NCBI RefSeq assembly: GCF_012641435.1 | Contig: NZ_JABAIJ010000003.1 | Coordinates: forward strand, 469,614-533,613 | DNA length: 64,000 bases | Direction: 5' to 3' | Source of the DNA: Rhizobium sp. P38BS-XIX | Lineage (GTDB): Bacteria > Pseudomonadota > Alphaproteobacteria > Rhizobiales > Rhizobiaceae | Shown here: one piece after another, positions 1 through 8,912 of the stretch | Position numbering within the stretch: the stretch's first letter is position 1 | Layout of the letters: every line of letters starts with the position of its first letter | The notes under the pieces: model-generated | What the model was told of the DNA's origin: nothing | Databases searched by the model: none | What the model saw: the letters and a program-made list of their open reading frames with translations, nothing else | Position numbers and translations under genes: made by a program

Positions 1-1129
1 CGATCAGAATATTCTTGGATGCGTAAGGCATCTCCGCTTCATCAGGCAGCGGCGGCGGCACCAGTACTTCGAGATAAAGCTGCTGACGGCGAGCGTCCGC
101 CCTTGCTGCTTCCAGCGCATCGAGCGCCGACACCAGCGCCTTGTTGGAAAACTCCCGCATCAGGACAAGGCTTTCATAGTCGGCAATTCGCGGCGCGACG
201 GAATTATCGCTCCCCACCATCTTGCCGCGCTCACTTTCGATCTGTTGCTCCAGTGCTGCGATCTGGCTCGTCAGAAACGGGATGGAGCTGCTGTCAGGTG
301 CCGTCTTGCGTGTTTCTGCGAGACGCGCCCGCGTGGTCGCGAGTTCGGCACTGAGATTGGTGATCAGCTCGACCATCGACATCGAGCTTGCATTGGGGTC
401 GATCATCAACTCCTTGTTTCGGAAGTTTGTAATACTCTTTTGTGCGTCGATAACGCGTTGTTGCGCCTGTTGGACTTCATTGTCGGCAAAACGCACCGCG
501 TCATTGCGCGCGCGGTCGTTCAGTCGATCTAAAAGGTTGCCGCTGAGCGTCAGCAGCGTGGCGTTCATGTCGGCCGCGTCCTTTGCGTGGAACGCAGTCG
601 TGCGCAGCACGGTGATGCCGGTGGTGTCGTTGTGGATGACAGAGACCCGATCCGAATAATATTTATAGAGCTCTTCCTCGCTGTTGCTTTCCCAAAGGCG
701 AGGAAAACGAGTGAGCCAGTCCGCTTGCGGGCTGCCGAAGATCGCGCGGACGGGAAGCTGGCCTTGAAGTTCCTTCAGTGCCTGACGCGAGCGGATATAT
801 TCCTGCACCGAGAAAGTGTCGTCTTGTGAACGCGTGATACCGCTGTTTTGCAACAGCGACCCAAAGACGTTCGAGGACGGAGGCGCCGCCATGCGGACAA
901 CGAAGGAAGCTTCGGAGACGTAGATCGGCGCAGCAACGAACGCATAATAGGCACCGACCGCCAAAGTAGGTGCGATAACCGTCAGCACATAAACCAGATG
1001 ACGACGGGAGCGCTTCCGGCGCTTCTTGACGGGCACTGCAAAAGAGCGCGCAATCGTTGTGCGTGACGCTTCTCGGTTTGGCTTTGAGTCCAACTCCTTG
1101 TCTTTGGTCTCGGAGTTTATGAGAGCCAT
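1..1129 (-). CDS. kpsE: KpsE/RkpR-like capsule polysaccharide export protein (3' end outside window)
   Basis: About 376 residues are visible and the frame is open to the window edge, so the C-terminus is missing. The start is the ATG at 1129-1127, preceded by a GGAAAGGTGAAG ribosome site. A basic cytoplasmic N-terminus (KKRRKRSRRH) leads into one membrane segment at about residues 42-62, then a long periplasmic part rich in predicted coiled coil. That is the layout of polysaccharide co-polymerases of the KpsE/Wzz group, which link the inner-membrane ABC exporter to the outer-membrane channel. It is clearly paralogous to the protein at 7707-8912: both share LNDRAR, the FRN(K/R)E region, the APRIA(D/Q)YE segment and the ARRQQLYLE/AQRQQLYLE block. 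It is divergent from kpsM, with about 150 bp between them. Confidence 0.88.
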   Translation of the reverse strand, partial: MALINSETKDKELDSKPNREASRTTIARSFAVPVKKRRKRSRRHLVYVLTVIAPTLAVGAYYAFVAAPIYVSEASFVVRMAAPPSSNVFGSLLQNSGITRSQDDTFSVQEYIRSRQALKELQGQLPVRAIFGSPQADWLTRFPRLWESNSEEELYKYYSDRVSVIHNDTTGITVLRTTAFHAKDAADMNATLLTLSGNLLDRLNDRARNDAVRFADNEVQQAQQRVIDAQKSITNFRNKELMIDPNASSMSMVELITNLSAELATTRARLAETRKTAPDSSSIPFLTSQIAALEQQIESERGKMVGSDNSVAPRIADYESLVLMREFSNKALVSALDALEAARADARRQQLYLEVLVPPPLPDEAEMPYASKNILI

Positions 1130-1280
1130 GCCTTCACCTTTCCTATTGATTGGCTGCGACTGCGTGCCGGCGCTGCGGTAATTGTCCGAAGCTGACGCAA
1201 TGAAGATTGAGCGAGTGATCTTCGCCGGTATCGTTGGGCCGTGGTTCGAATAGGACCGAATACCTAAAAGGAGCTGTCGC

Positions 1281-2090
1281 GTGGATCATATCTCCAACAA
1301 CACTCGTACCGGCTCGCGCTTCATCGAAGGGCTGAAAATCCAGGGGCGAGTTCTGGGCGCCTTGATCATGCGTGAAATGCTGATGCGCTATGGCCGTGAA
1401 AACATAGGGTTTCTTTGGGTCGCGCTGGAACCGATGATTCTGACGAGCGGCGTGATGTTGATGTGGAGCCTGATGCGCCACGAAGCCCATGGATTGGCGG
1501 TCGTCGCCTTCGTTCTCAGCGGCTATATGCCATTGACCCTCTGGCGCCATGTAAGCGGCCACGCCGTCACCTGCCTGCGTCAAAACCTGCCGCTGATGTA
1601 TCATCGACAGATTCGCCTGGCCGATGCTTTGATTGCGCGGGCACTTCTGGAAATTGCGGGTACGACGGCTGCCCTCATCATCGTCTATACGATTTCGCGA
1701 TTGGCCGGCATCGTACCGCCCTATCAGGATCTCGGCCTGCTGCTTGCGGGCTGGCTGTTCATGGCCTGGTTCTCGTTCGCCGTCGGGTTGGTTTTTGCCG
1801 CAGGCGCCGAACGCTTCGAATTCGTGGAAAAATTCATTGCGCCATTCCAGTATCTGACGCTGCCGATCGGCGGCATGTTCTTCATGGTGGCATGGCTTCC
1901 GAGCGGACTGCAGAAGCTGGCCTTGTACGTTCCCACCGTTCATTGCTTCGAGATGTTTCGCGCGGGCGTTTTCGGCGAGTCTGTCGAGACATTCTTCGAT
2001 ATGGGCTACATCTTCAAATGGTGCCTGTTCACCACGGTCGTCGGGCTCATTCTGGTCAACTATGCCCGCAGCCATATAAAGTTCGAATAG
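1281..2090 (+). CDS. kpsM: KpsM/RkpT-like ABC-2 permease for capsule polysaccharide export
   Basis: A 269-residue polytopic membrane protein of the ABC-2 family, the usual length for KpsM. The start is a GTG with AAAAGGAG about 8 bases upstream. The N-terminus contains IMREMLMRYGRENIGFLWVALEP, cited here only in part (REMLMRYGREN), which is the typical entry motif of capsule and O-antigen ABC permeases. About six hydrophobic segments follow. It should form the inner-membrane channel together with a KpsT ATPase; the only KpsT in the window lies about 6.8 kb away at 8909-9643. The annotation is secure at family level. The exported polymer is unknown. Confidence 0.92.
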   Translation: MDHISNNTRTGSRFIEGLKIQGRVLGALIMREMLMRYGRENIGFLWVALEPMILTSGVMLMWSLMRHEAHGLAVVAFVLSGYMPLTLWRHVSGHAVTCLRQNLPLMYHRQIRLADALIARALLEIAGTTAALIIVYTISRLAGIVPPYQDLGLLLAGWLFMAWFSFAVGLVFAAGAERFEFVEKFIAPFQYLTLPIGGMFFMVAWLPSGLQKLALYVPTVHCFEMFRAGVFGESVETFFDMGYIFKWCLFTTVVGLILVNYARSHIKFE

Positions 2091-2357
2091 ACCGATAGCC
2101 GTCTCGCCGTTTGTGGTTTCGCCGGCAACGTCCGCGCGGCCATTACCGGCGGCCGACATATTCCATTTGCCCGGCTCAAAAGCTCCTGTCTTCGGAAGGC
2201 GATCTAGCGGACGCCGTTCCAACATAACCTGTGCCCTCCAATCGTGGACCTGGGCGGTCGCGCGGATGTGACGGCTCAGCATCACCGTGTTCAGCGGAAG
2301 CGCGTCCTTGGCAGACATCCCGATGGAGCCTGAGCCGTCATATGCCTTCGTATTCAT
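2091..2357 (-). pseudogene. possible 3'-truncated coding remnant, unknown function
   Basis: On the minus strand a frame opens at an ATG at 2357 (MNTKAYDGSG...) and shows strongly coding-like codon choice (GC-rich third positions) for about 90 codons. It then runs straight into the antisense of kpsM without a stop until 1143. A real gene would be expected to end before kpsM, so this may be the 5' remnant of a gene cut off when the exporter genes were placed here, or a gene with a lost stop. I do not recognise the peptide and the ribosome site is weak. It may equally be a chance open frame. Confidence 0.28.
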
Positions 2358-2444
2358 GTCATCGACCCGTTGTCCGCTACGGCCTCGTTCGGTTACCGGG
2401 CATCCCGGTTCCTTTGTCGAGGCCGCGCTCGTCAATGATCGCGG

Positions 2445-3497
2445 TTAAACCGCGATCTCCTTCAAGCGCTCCGCGCTCGTTTTCGGTGTCACCAGGTTTA
2501 GGCCAAGCCGCTGGAGGCGGTCGTTCACCTGCTCTATGCGGCTCTCGTGAACGGCTAATATGTTGGCAACCGCACCATACGGAAAGGTCTGATCGAGCTC
2601 TTCCGGCGTGGCAATCCGGGCCAATTGCTCATGCTCGCTGACCCATATCTGGTAGCCGAGATTGGTGAATTGACGATAAATTCCGCCCGGCGATTCCCTC
2701 GAGAGGAACGCGAGCATATCGCGGTTGATTTCCATAAGGATTGTCGGCTTGTGCGCAGTGAGAGTCTGCTCCGCGCCCTTCAGGAAAAGCCCTTCCGCCC
2801 CTTCGATATCAACCTTGATGACGTCAGGCCGCAAACTGCCGATGGCATGATCAAGCGTATCGACCTTTGTCATCCTGCCGACTTTGGTTTCTGCTGCATT
2901 CACGACGAGGCGTGTGGCGCCGGCATTGACCGTGTCCTCGGCGTCGTTGAGGTGCATCTGGCCGGGTTCATCCGCCAATGCCAGCTGCAGGACGGTGACA
3001 CGATCTTCGAAGCCGTTTTCCATGATGGACCGGTTGAAGAGATTCCAGAGTTTCGGCAGCGGCTCGAATGCGAGCACATTTCCTCGGAATGAAGGATGTG
3101 CGGCAACGGAAAGCGAGTAGTATCCGACATTGCCGCCGACATCTATGAACTGCCCGTTATCGGGAAGGATTGCCTTCACGAGATCGATATCGAACCGCTC
3201 ATATTCGCCGTTCATGATACCGAAAGACATATGATACTGACGAAGATCCAAATGCACTTTGAAGTTATTTTTCGTCTCATAAAGGACGAAAATGGATTTC
3301 GGAACGAAGTTGTCGAAAAGCAGCTCGCCATAACGGTGATGAAATTCCACGGAGCGCAGAAAGCGATGCCGATGTTCTTCAAGCGGTATATCCGTGAGCT
3401 TTAGCAGGTCTTGCGCGATGGCATCGCGCTCATCCGCATTGACCTGTCGACCGAGGATAAATTTGTAACAATTTTCGATATCGTAAAAGCTCGTCAC
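2445..3497 (-). CDS. FkbM-family methyltransferase with N-terminal DUF4214-like domain
   Basis: 350 residues from a GTG start (AAGGGG 8 bases upstream). Residues about 5-55 resemble a DUF4214 module (FILGR near 14-18, RFLRSVEF near 45-52), often found on surface-glycan enzymes. The rest is an SAM-dependent FkbM methyltransferase: FIDVGGNVGYYS at about 117-128 is the SAM-binding motif I, and the FkbM signature KVDIEGAEG lies near residue 230. FkbM enzymes methylate sugar hydroxyls, so the likely job is O-methylation of a residue in the exported polysaccharide. It is followed about 90 bp upstream in the same direction by a glycosyltransferase and kpsC, suggesting one transcript. The acceptor is unknown. 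Confidence 0.85.
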   Translation of the reverse strand: MTSFYDIENCYKFILGRQVNADERDAIAQDLLKLTDIPLEEHRHRFLRSVEFHHRYGELLFDNFVPKSIFVLYETKNNFKVHLDLRQYHMSFGIMNGEYERFDIDLVKAILPDNGQFIDVGGNVGYYSLSVAAHPSFRGNVLAFEPLPKLWNLFNRSIMENGFEDRVTVLQLALADEPGQMHLNDAEDTVNAGATRLVVNAAETKVGRMTKVDTLDHAIGSLRPDVIKVDIEGAEGLFLKGAEQTLTAHKPTILMEINRDMLAFLSRESPGGIYRQFTNLGYQIWVSEHEQLARIATPEELDQTFPYGAVANILAVHESRIEQVNDRLQRLGLNLVTPKTSAERLKEIAV

Positions 3498-3585
3498 TTC
3501 TCCAGCCCCTTTTTAACACTGAGACAAACCAGAATTCCGTTTTCTTGTTGCGTCTGCATTGCGGCGTTCACCGTCTCTCAAGTTG

Positions 3586-4950
3586 TCAGCGCAAGGCGGT
3601 GCTCGGCACCAAGCCGGATAGGCGTTGGCGCACACGCTGTGCTGCATAATGCCGTGCGGAAAAATCCGCTGCGATCAATGCCTCCAGATCGTCGAAATGG
3701 GCGTCCCATCCTGGCGCGGCATATTGTCCGAAGCGACGTTGCGGAGCGGCGGCGATCGCGTCGACCGCGGCGCGCCAGCTCATCCCGTCCAACGGGTCAA
3801 GGAAGACTGCGGCCTGACCGGCGGCGGCTTCGCGATGGGCTGTAATATTCGAGGCAACGACGGGAGTGCCGACGGCGATCGCCTCGGTAATCGGCATGCC
3901 GTAGCCTTCCGCAAAGGATGGTGACAGCAATGCGGCCGCGCCAGCCACCAGCCTTGCCAAAGCGGCATCCTCGAGGCCGGGAACTTCGATGACGAGCCCG
4001 GGAAGAGCCGGGCAACGCTCCAGCATCGCCAATATGTGGCTGTTTTCCCAACCTCTTTTGCCAACGATGACGAGCCGCGGCGCATTTGCGCCATCGCGTT
4101 CGGCCAGATATTGCCATAGGCGCAGAAGCAGCATGTGGTTCTTGCGAGGTTCGATCGTGCCGATTGCCACGAAGTAAGGTGTTTTCGGAGCGGCGATATC
4201 CTTCGATGGTTCAAGGAAGCATTGTTCGACACCTGGAGGCAGCACCGCAATGGAGGGCAATCTCTTGTTGTTCTCCTGCGCATAGGTCCGCATGGCGCGC
4301 GCCGTAACCTGCGAATTGCATAGAATGAGGCTTGCGTGTTTCAGCACGGTTTCCATTCTACGCCGGTGCCTTTCGGGCTCTTCCTGGCGTACGAATTCGG
4401 GATGGGACAATGGAATGAGATCGTGAACATAGAACACGCCGTTCCTGCCGGTCTCTCCAAGCCAAGAGTAAGCGGATGTTCTCTCCAGGCGGCTGTGAGA
4501 GACATGAATGAGAGACGCGTTGCTGGGCAGCAGCATTCCATTATTGAAATGACTGGTCACGACATGCGCCATCTTGCGCAGTCTTTGTGTGTATGTCGGG
4601 CTGCTTTTGGGAACCGAGCTTGGCTGCCATCTTATCTTGCCATCAACTGCAGCGAAAATGCGCTCGAGAAGCGCGGCTTGAGGCCCAGAGAGTTCGGTTG
4701 TTGCCCAACGGCCATTGAGCGTTGATACCAGTCGATCAGCCCGCTCACCCTCGACGGAAATCGCACCATGATGGCCGGTTTCGACAAACCACGGATATTG
4801 CGGCCAGGGTCGGTCGCGTTTTGCCAACACGATCTTACGGCGCTCGTTGAGCCAATGCGCATAATGCAGCTCGTAGCGATCAATTCCTGTTGGCGTCGGG
4901 GAATGAGCCCGCTCCATCAATCGCGAAATGTCCATCACGATGGGGTTCAT
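3586..4950 (-). CDS. GT4-type glycosyltransferase
   Basis: 454 residues. The C-terminal half has the GT-B/GT4 pattern: FVAIGTIEPRKNH (donor-domain entry), LVIVGKRGW, and SFAEGYGMPITEA, whose ExxGxxxxE-type motif binds the nucleotide-sugar donor. The N-terminal domain contains FYVHDLIPLSHPE, common in retaining mannosyl- or rhamnosyl-type transferases of bacterial glycans. The ATG overlaps the kpsC stop by four bases (ATGA), implying translational coupling. It probably adds a sugar to the capsule repeat or to its lipid linker. The donor and linkage cannot be read from sequence. Confidence 0.88.
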   Translation of the reverse strand: MNPIVMDISRLMERAHSPTPTGIDRYELHYAHWLNERRKIVLAKRDRPWPQYPWFVETGHHGAISVEGERADRLVSTLNGRWATTELSGPQAALLERIFAAVDGKIRWQPSSVPKSSPTYTQRLRKMAHVVTSHFNNGMLLPSNASLIHVSHSRLERTSAYSWLGETGRNGVFYVHDLIPLSHPEFVRQEEPERHRRRMETVLKHASLILCNSQVTARAMRTYAQENNKRLPSIAVLPPGVEQCFLEPSKDIAAPKTPYFVAIGTIEPRKNHMLLLRLWQYLAERDGANAPRLVIVGKRGWENSHILAMLERCPALPGLVIEVPGLEDAALARLVAGAAALLSPSFAEGYGMPITEAIAVGTPVVASNITAHREAAAGQAAVFLDPLDGMSWRAAVDAIAAAPQRRFGQYAAPGWDAHFDDLEALIAADFSARHYAAQRVRQRLSGLVPSTALR

Positions 4951-7073
4951 CGGGCTTTTCTCGCTTCGAGCATGTGAATGATCCGCGCCAGCAAGCGGCG
5001 ACGCGAGGGATTTGGCGCCGTGCCCAGCCGCGCATTGTAAAGCTCGGTGATCACGTCTTCTGGCGTGCAGGGGAGGTTGGCGATATTCGACCAGTATCTG
5101 GGATAGAGTATCAAGGTACCTGCGACGAGCGCATCCAGGGTGAGCATGCGCTTGCGCCGCAAAGTAACCACGCTATCGCGCGTAAGGCCCCAACCGGCGT
5201 AAAATGGCAGGCCATGGCACCAGACGGGCTTCTCCCGCAGGAGCGCCTCAAATCCGATCTGGGAGGTTGCGACGTGCACTTCGTCGACCGCAGCCAGAAG
5301 TTCATCCAGATTGACATTGCCGATGATGAGATCCGCATCCTCCGTCGCAGGAAGCGGCTTATCCGGATGGTGCGCATCGCCCTTGGCGAGAAGGTCGGGG
5401 TGCTGCTTGTAGACGATAAATCCGTTTGGCCTGATTCGCCGAACGGCTTTCAGCAACTCGACGTCCGAGCTATGCTTCGCCATGCCGAACCGCAGCGAGG
5501 CATCGTTGGGAACTTGCCCTGCCACCAGAATGATGGCGCGTCCGGCTGCCAGATTTCTATAATCGGGAGCGGGTTGCGGCGGCAGATTGTATTTTGTGAT
5601 CTCCATCGAAACGACGGCCTGCCGCAGGCGCCGCGCCCGCTCCAGAAGGCTAGCATCGAAGTCCGTCTCGTTGAGAATTGTCTCAAGTTGGCTCGGGGCC
5701 GTGGCATTAAAATAGATGCCTTCGGAATCGAAGCAGAGCGACGATGGCGGGACGAGGGAGGTGCCGAGGCCGGCAGACCGAATGAAGCCATCCTCGACAC
5801 GGATAACCTGTAATGTCCTGTCCTGCTTTCTAAGCAGACTTTCGTCCGGCGCTGCCGAATTACCCCATAGAACGATCGTATCCGCGTCCTCTATTTGCTC
5901 GACCGTCGGATTGGTCGCAAACCGCACCTCCGATCGCGGGCTGCTCAGATAGCGGCGCATCACGGAGCGCTTGTGAAGCGAGAAATTGACGCAGAGATAG
6001 CGGCCCGACAGTGACTGTTCGCGGTTACGCCATTCGACGAGACGCTCGATTGCTCGCTCCGCCGTAATCGGCTTGCGTGAGATGGGGTCTACGTAACGGG
6101 AATACTGAAGAAGAGCAGCGTCCGCAAACTCGTCGATTGTCACGCGTCGGCTGCGGCGAGCTCTTGCTGCGACCGCGATCGAACCTTCGGCTCGATCCTG
6201 TGTCAGCCCCCAGCCGGCATAGGCAGGCATGCCGAATGTCACCACGGGCATATTGCGCAGCAGCGCCTCCAGGCCGAGTTGACTGGACACCGTCCAAACC
6301 TCATCCACGACATCAAGCACGGACTGGGCGCAAACCGCATTGTCGAGGAATTGCGCTCGGCTGTCGTCGGCATGTGCGGTCAGGAAACCTCTCGCAGGAC
6401 CGGCCACGACATCGGGATGGCCTTTGATGACGATGTCGGCGTTCTTCTCGGCTAGTGCAGCATTCCACATTCTCTCGAAGCTGGCCTCATCGGCGCCTGC
6501 ACACACGACCGATCGATCGCCCACGACCTGATCCACGAGCAATATGCGCTTGTGACTGCTTCGGCGCAGCCGCACGGTGGTTTCGGGCAGGTAATTATAT
6601 TTTGAAAGCCGCTCACTAACGATCCATTGCCGTAGATTTCGGGCGCGATCCTGATTGTCTTCACCAGATCCGTTCTGGAGCAGCGATTCAAGCCGGGATG
6701 GACCTTCAGCCGAAAAATGGATGCCGATGTCATCCGCAACGATCGAGACAGACGGCGCCGACGTGCCGCCGACGGACCGGAGAAAGCCGTCCGTAACCGT
6801 CCAGAATGGGAGCCGGTGCATGCGGGCATAAAGGCGGGCAAGGCGGGACAGAGGGCGATCGCCCCATCCGACCACGCCATCGGCCGTCCCCATCGTCAAC
6901 TCTATCGGTCGCAGCGATGCTGAAATTGCCGGGCCTATGAGTGGGAAGCGCTGGCGTGTCGACAGAAAGGCAAGAAGGCTCGAATTTACCGGCGGCAACC
7001 ACGAGGCGCGTGCACCCGGCTCTCCTTGCGAGGATCGCATGTCTTGGGGAAAGATTGTCGAATCCGAATACAT
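4947..7073 (-). CDS. kpsC: KpsC/RkpJ-like dual Kdo transferase for capsule lipid linker
   Basis: 708 residues, full length for KpsC. Two homologous domains are visible. The N-terminal one has TDGFLRSVG near residue 93 and IKGHPDV; the C-terminal one has EDGFIRSAGLG and YKQHPD. KpsC proteins join two glycosyltransferases that build the poly-beta-Kdo linker on lyso-phosphatidylglycerol, the anchor of group 2 capsules, at the cytoplasmic face of the inner membrane. The start at 7073 has a G-rich ribosome site (GGGGGGC); a second ATG 11 codons in lacks one. It heads a three-gene minus-strand block with the glycosyltransferase and the FkbM enzyme. KpsS, its usual partner, is not in the window. Confidence 0.9.
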   Translation of the reverse strand: MYSDSTIFPQDMRSSQGEPGARASWLPPVNSSLLAFLSTRQRFPLIGPAISASLRPIELTMGTADGVVGWGDRPLSRLARLYARMHRLPFWTVTDGFLRSVGGTSAPSVSIVADDIGIHFSAEGPSRLESLLQNGSGEDNQDRARNLRQWIVSERLSKYNYLPETTVRLRRSSHKRILLVDQVVGDRSVVCAGADEASFERMWNAALAEKNADIVIKGHPDVVAGPARGFLTAHADDSRAQFLDNAVCAQSVLDVVDEVWTVSSQLGLEALLRNMPVVTFGMPAYAGWGLTQDRAEGSIAVAARARRSRRVTIDEFADAALLQYSRYVDPISRKPITAERAIERLVEWRNREQSLSGRYLCVNFSLHKRSVMRRYLSSPRSEVRFATNPTVEQIEDADTIVLWGNSAAPDESLLRKQDRTLQVIRVEDGFIRSAGLGTSLVPPSSLCFDSEGIYFNATAPSQLETILNETDFDASLLERARRLRQAVVSMEITKYNLPPQPAPDYRNLAAGRAIILVAGQVPNDASLRFGMAKHSSDVELLKAVRRIRPNGFIVYKQHPDLLAKGDAHHPDKPLPATEDADLIIGNVNLDELLAAVDEVHVATSQIGFEALLREKPVWCHGLPFYAGWGLTRDSVVTLRRKRMLTLDALVAGTLILYPRYWSNIANLPCTPEDVITELYNARLGTAPNPSRRRLLARIIHMLEARKAR

Positions 7074-7706
7074 ATGTGCCCCCCGAACGCGTCCTCGTTA
7101 CGAATGATCGTAGCAACGAAGGCGATGCATCTGCCGACGCGTCGCTTCGACTGGAAGAACGAGAGGAATCGCTTTCTTGGGGGCAGGAAAGAAGGCCGCA
7201 AACTGGGTCGAAAGGGCCTGAAAAACGGATTGGAGGAACTCTCGTGACAAGCGATAGCAGCAATTGGCCTGGACGGTCAGCGATATGGTCGTATCGCAGT
7301 CCTGCCTGGTGATCTTGCTATCAAGGCTAGAGGTGCCTCCAGATTTTCCCATTCCGAATTCCTTGAACCAGCAATGAGGGAGAAATGGCGAATTCAATGG
7401 CAGTTATCGCCGCCGCGATTTCCCGTCGCCATACGGATCACGTCGCTAAAGTATTAAATGCGACAGCGGTGCAATTATTCTGTAAGTGTTAGATTAAATT
7501 TTCTATGTCAGAGAATTATATTTGACAATAAAAGGATATTTGTAAATTCTCTATCAAAAATAAGCATTCCGCAATCGTTGTACGCATGCGTGAAACGGCG
7601 GTTTGGACTGTGTTGGGAACATGATTTTTTGTGATCTTCCCAACGTCTCGGAAAGACTGGAAATGGCGTTCGCTGTTCTCGGAAAGAAGAGGTTTATGGT
7701 TTTTGA
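7074..7706. promoter_or_regulatory. 633-bp divergent intergenic region between kpsC and the second kpsE
   Basis: No convincing gene. The half nearest kpsE is AT-rich (about 7440-7560) and is the likely promoter zone. An inverted repeat with 8-bp arms (GTTGGGAA at 7612-7619, TTCCCAAC at 7637-7644) lies about 60-95 bases before the kpsE start and could be a leader hairpin or operator. Short open frames on both strands here look like noise. Confidence 0.5.
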
Positions 7707-7710
7707 ATGA
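7696..7710 (+). other. four-codon leader ORF overlapping the kpsE start
   Basis: ATG GTT TTT GAA TGA follows a good AAGAAGAGG ribosome site at 7683-7692, and its TGA overlaps the ATG of the downstream kpsE gene (ATGA). The kpsE ATG at 7707 itself has no well-spaced ribosome site, so it may be translated by re-initiation after this mini-ORF. Confidence 0.35.
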
Positions 7711-8912
7711 GCCGCATTGAGAACAACAGAGAGTTTGCTGATTTCGTCACGCTCGTGACGGCGAGAGCCCCGAGTGTCGTTATCGGCCGGCCGGTTTCCA
7801 GGCCTCGATCGATCGCACGCTGGCTGCGCTCGCAATTGCTGCTGATCCTGATGGTGATCATTCCCACCCTGCTCGGCGGCATTTACTACGGCTATGTCTG
7901 CAGCGATCAGTACATCTCCGAAACGCAATTCGTCGTGCGCAGCCCCAACAGAAATGCCGCCGGCCTGCTCAGTGGTTTCCTTCAAAGCACCGGCTTCGTT
8001 CGTGCTCAGGACGATAGCTATATCGTCACGGAATTCATCAAGTCGCGCGCAGCCGTGGACAAGCTCGTCGAGAACGACGATCTGAAAGCGATGCTTTCGC
8101 GCCCCGAGGCAGATTTCCTCAGCCGCTACCCGATGCCCTGGCGTGAAGCCAACAGCGAAGACATGTTCAAGCATTATCTTCGCATCATCGATGTTCATAC
8201 CGATAGCGGCAGCGGTGTCACAACGCTTTCGGTTCGTGCTTTCCGACCGGAAGATTCCTATCGTCTCGCGCACGCACTCGTTCAGCACGCGGAGGAACTG
8301 ATCAACCGCCTCAACGATCGTGCACGCCAGGATGCTATTCGCTACACGCAGGTCGAGGTGGCAGACAGTCAGGTCAGGCTGTCGAATATGCAGAAGACAC
8401 TGACGGAGTTCCGCAATCGTGAGGCGCTTGTCGATCCGACAAAGCAATCATCGGCGGCGCTCGATATGATCGCCCGGCTTTCCGACAATCTCGTAGATGG
8501 CAAGGCGCGTCTTGCCGCGCTCGAGGAGCAGGCTCCCCAGAGCCCACAGGTCGAGGCCTTGCGGGCGCGGGTTACAGCCATGGAACGTCAGATCAGCGAT
8601 GAGAGGGCACGCATTGTTGGCAATGATGGATCGATGGCCCCGCGCATTGCGCAATACGAGCAGCTTCTCCTCGAGCGCGAAATGGCTGCCAAAATGTTGA
8701 CCTCGGCCACGGTCTCTCTCGAAAACGCAAAGATCGACGCGCAACGGCAGCAGCTGTATCTGGAGCGCATCGCTGATCCAAACCTTCCCGATCATGCGCT
8801 CTATCCGAAACGGATCATTTCGTTCCTCATGCTGGTCGCCATCTGCATTGCCTGCTTCTGGATTACGCGCTTCTTCATCAACCAGGTTTACGAGCACGCG
8901 GCGCATCAATGA
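7707..8912 (+). CDS. kpsE: KpsE/RkpR-like capsule polysaccharide export protein, second copy
   Basis: 401 residues. There is one membrane segment at about 34-58, a periplasmic region with long predicted coiled coils (about 190-345), and a second membrane segment near the C-terminus (about 372-392). This is the complete KpsE topology. The motifs APRIAQYE and AQRQQLYLE match the partial paralogue at 1-1129. The stop overlaps the kpsT start by four bases (ATGA), so the two proteins are made from one transcript. It should bridge the KpsMT exporter to the outer-membrane channel and affect chain export. Why two copies exist is unclear: they may serve two polymers, or one may be redundant. Confidence 0.92.
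   Translation: MSRIENNREFADFVTLVTARAPSVVIGRPVSRPRSIARWLRSQLLLILMVIIPTLLGGIYYGYVCSDQYISETQFVVRSPNRNAAGLLSGFLQSTGFVRAQDDSYIVTEFIKSRAAVDKLVENDDLKAMLSRPEADFLSRYPMPWREANSEDMFKHYLRIIDVHTDSGSGVTTLSVRAFRPEDSYRLAHALVQHAEELINRLNDRARQDAIRYTQVEVADSQVRLSNMQKTLTEFRNREALVDPTKQSSAALDMIARLSDNLVDGKARLAALEEQAPQSPQVEALRARVTAMERQISDERARIVGNDGSMAPRIAQYEQLLLEREMAAKMLTSATVSLENAKIDAQRQQLYLERIADPNLPDHALYPKRIISFLMLVAICIACFWITRFFINQVYEHAAHQ

Noticed and set aside
1143..2435. 430-codon minus-strand ORF across kpsM
   Set aside because: Most of it is the antisense of kpsM, which has clear ABC-2 permease motifs; only the part beyond kpsM (2091-2357) shows independent coding signs and is listed as a low-confidence remnant.
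7098..7397. 99-codon minus-strand ORF in the kpsC-kpsE gap
   Set aside because: No ribosome site, atypical codon use and no recognisable motif.
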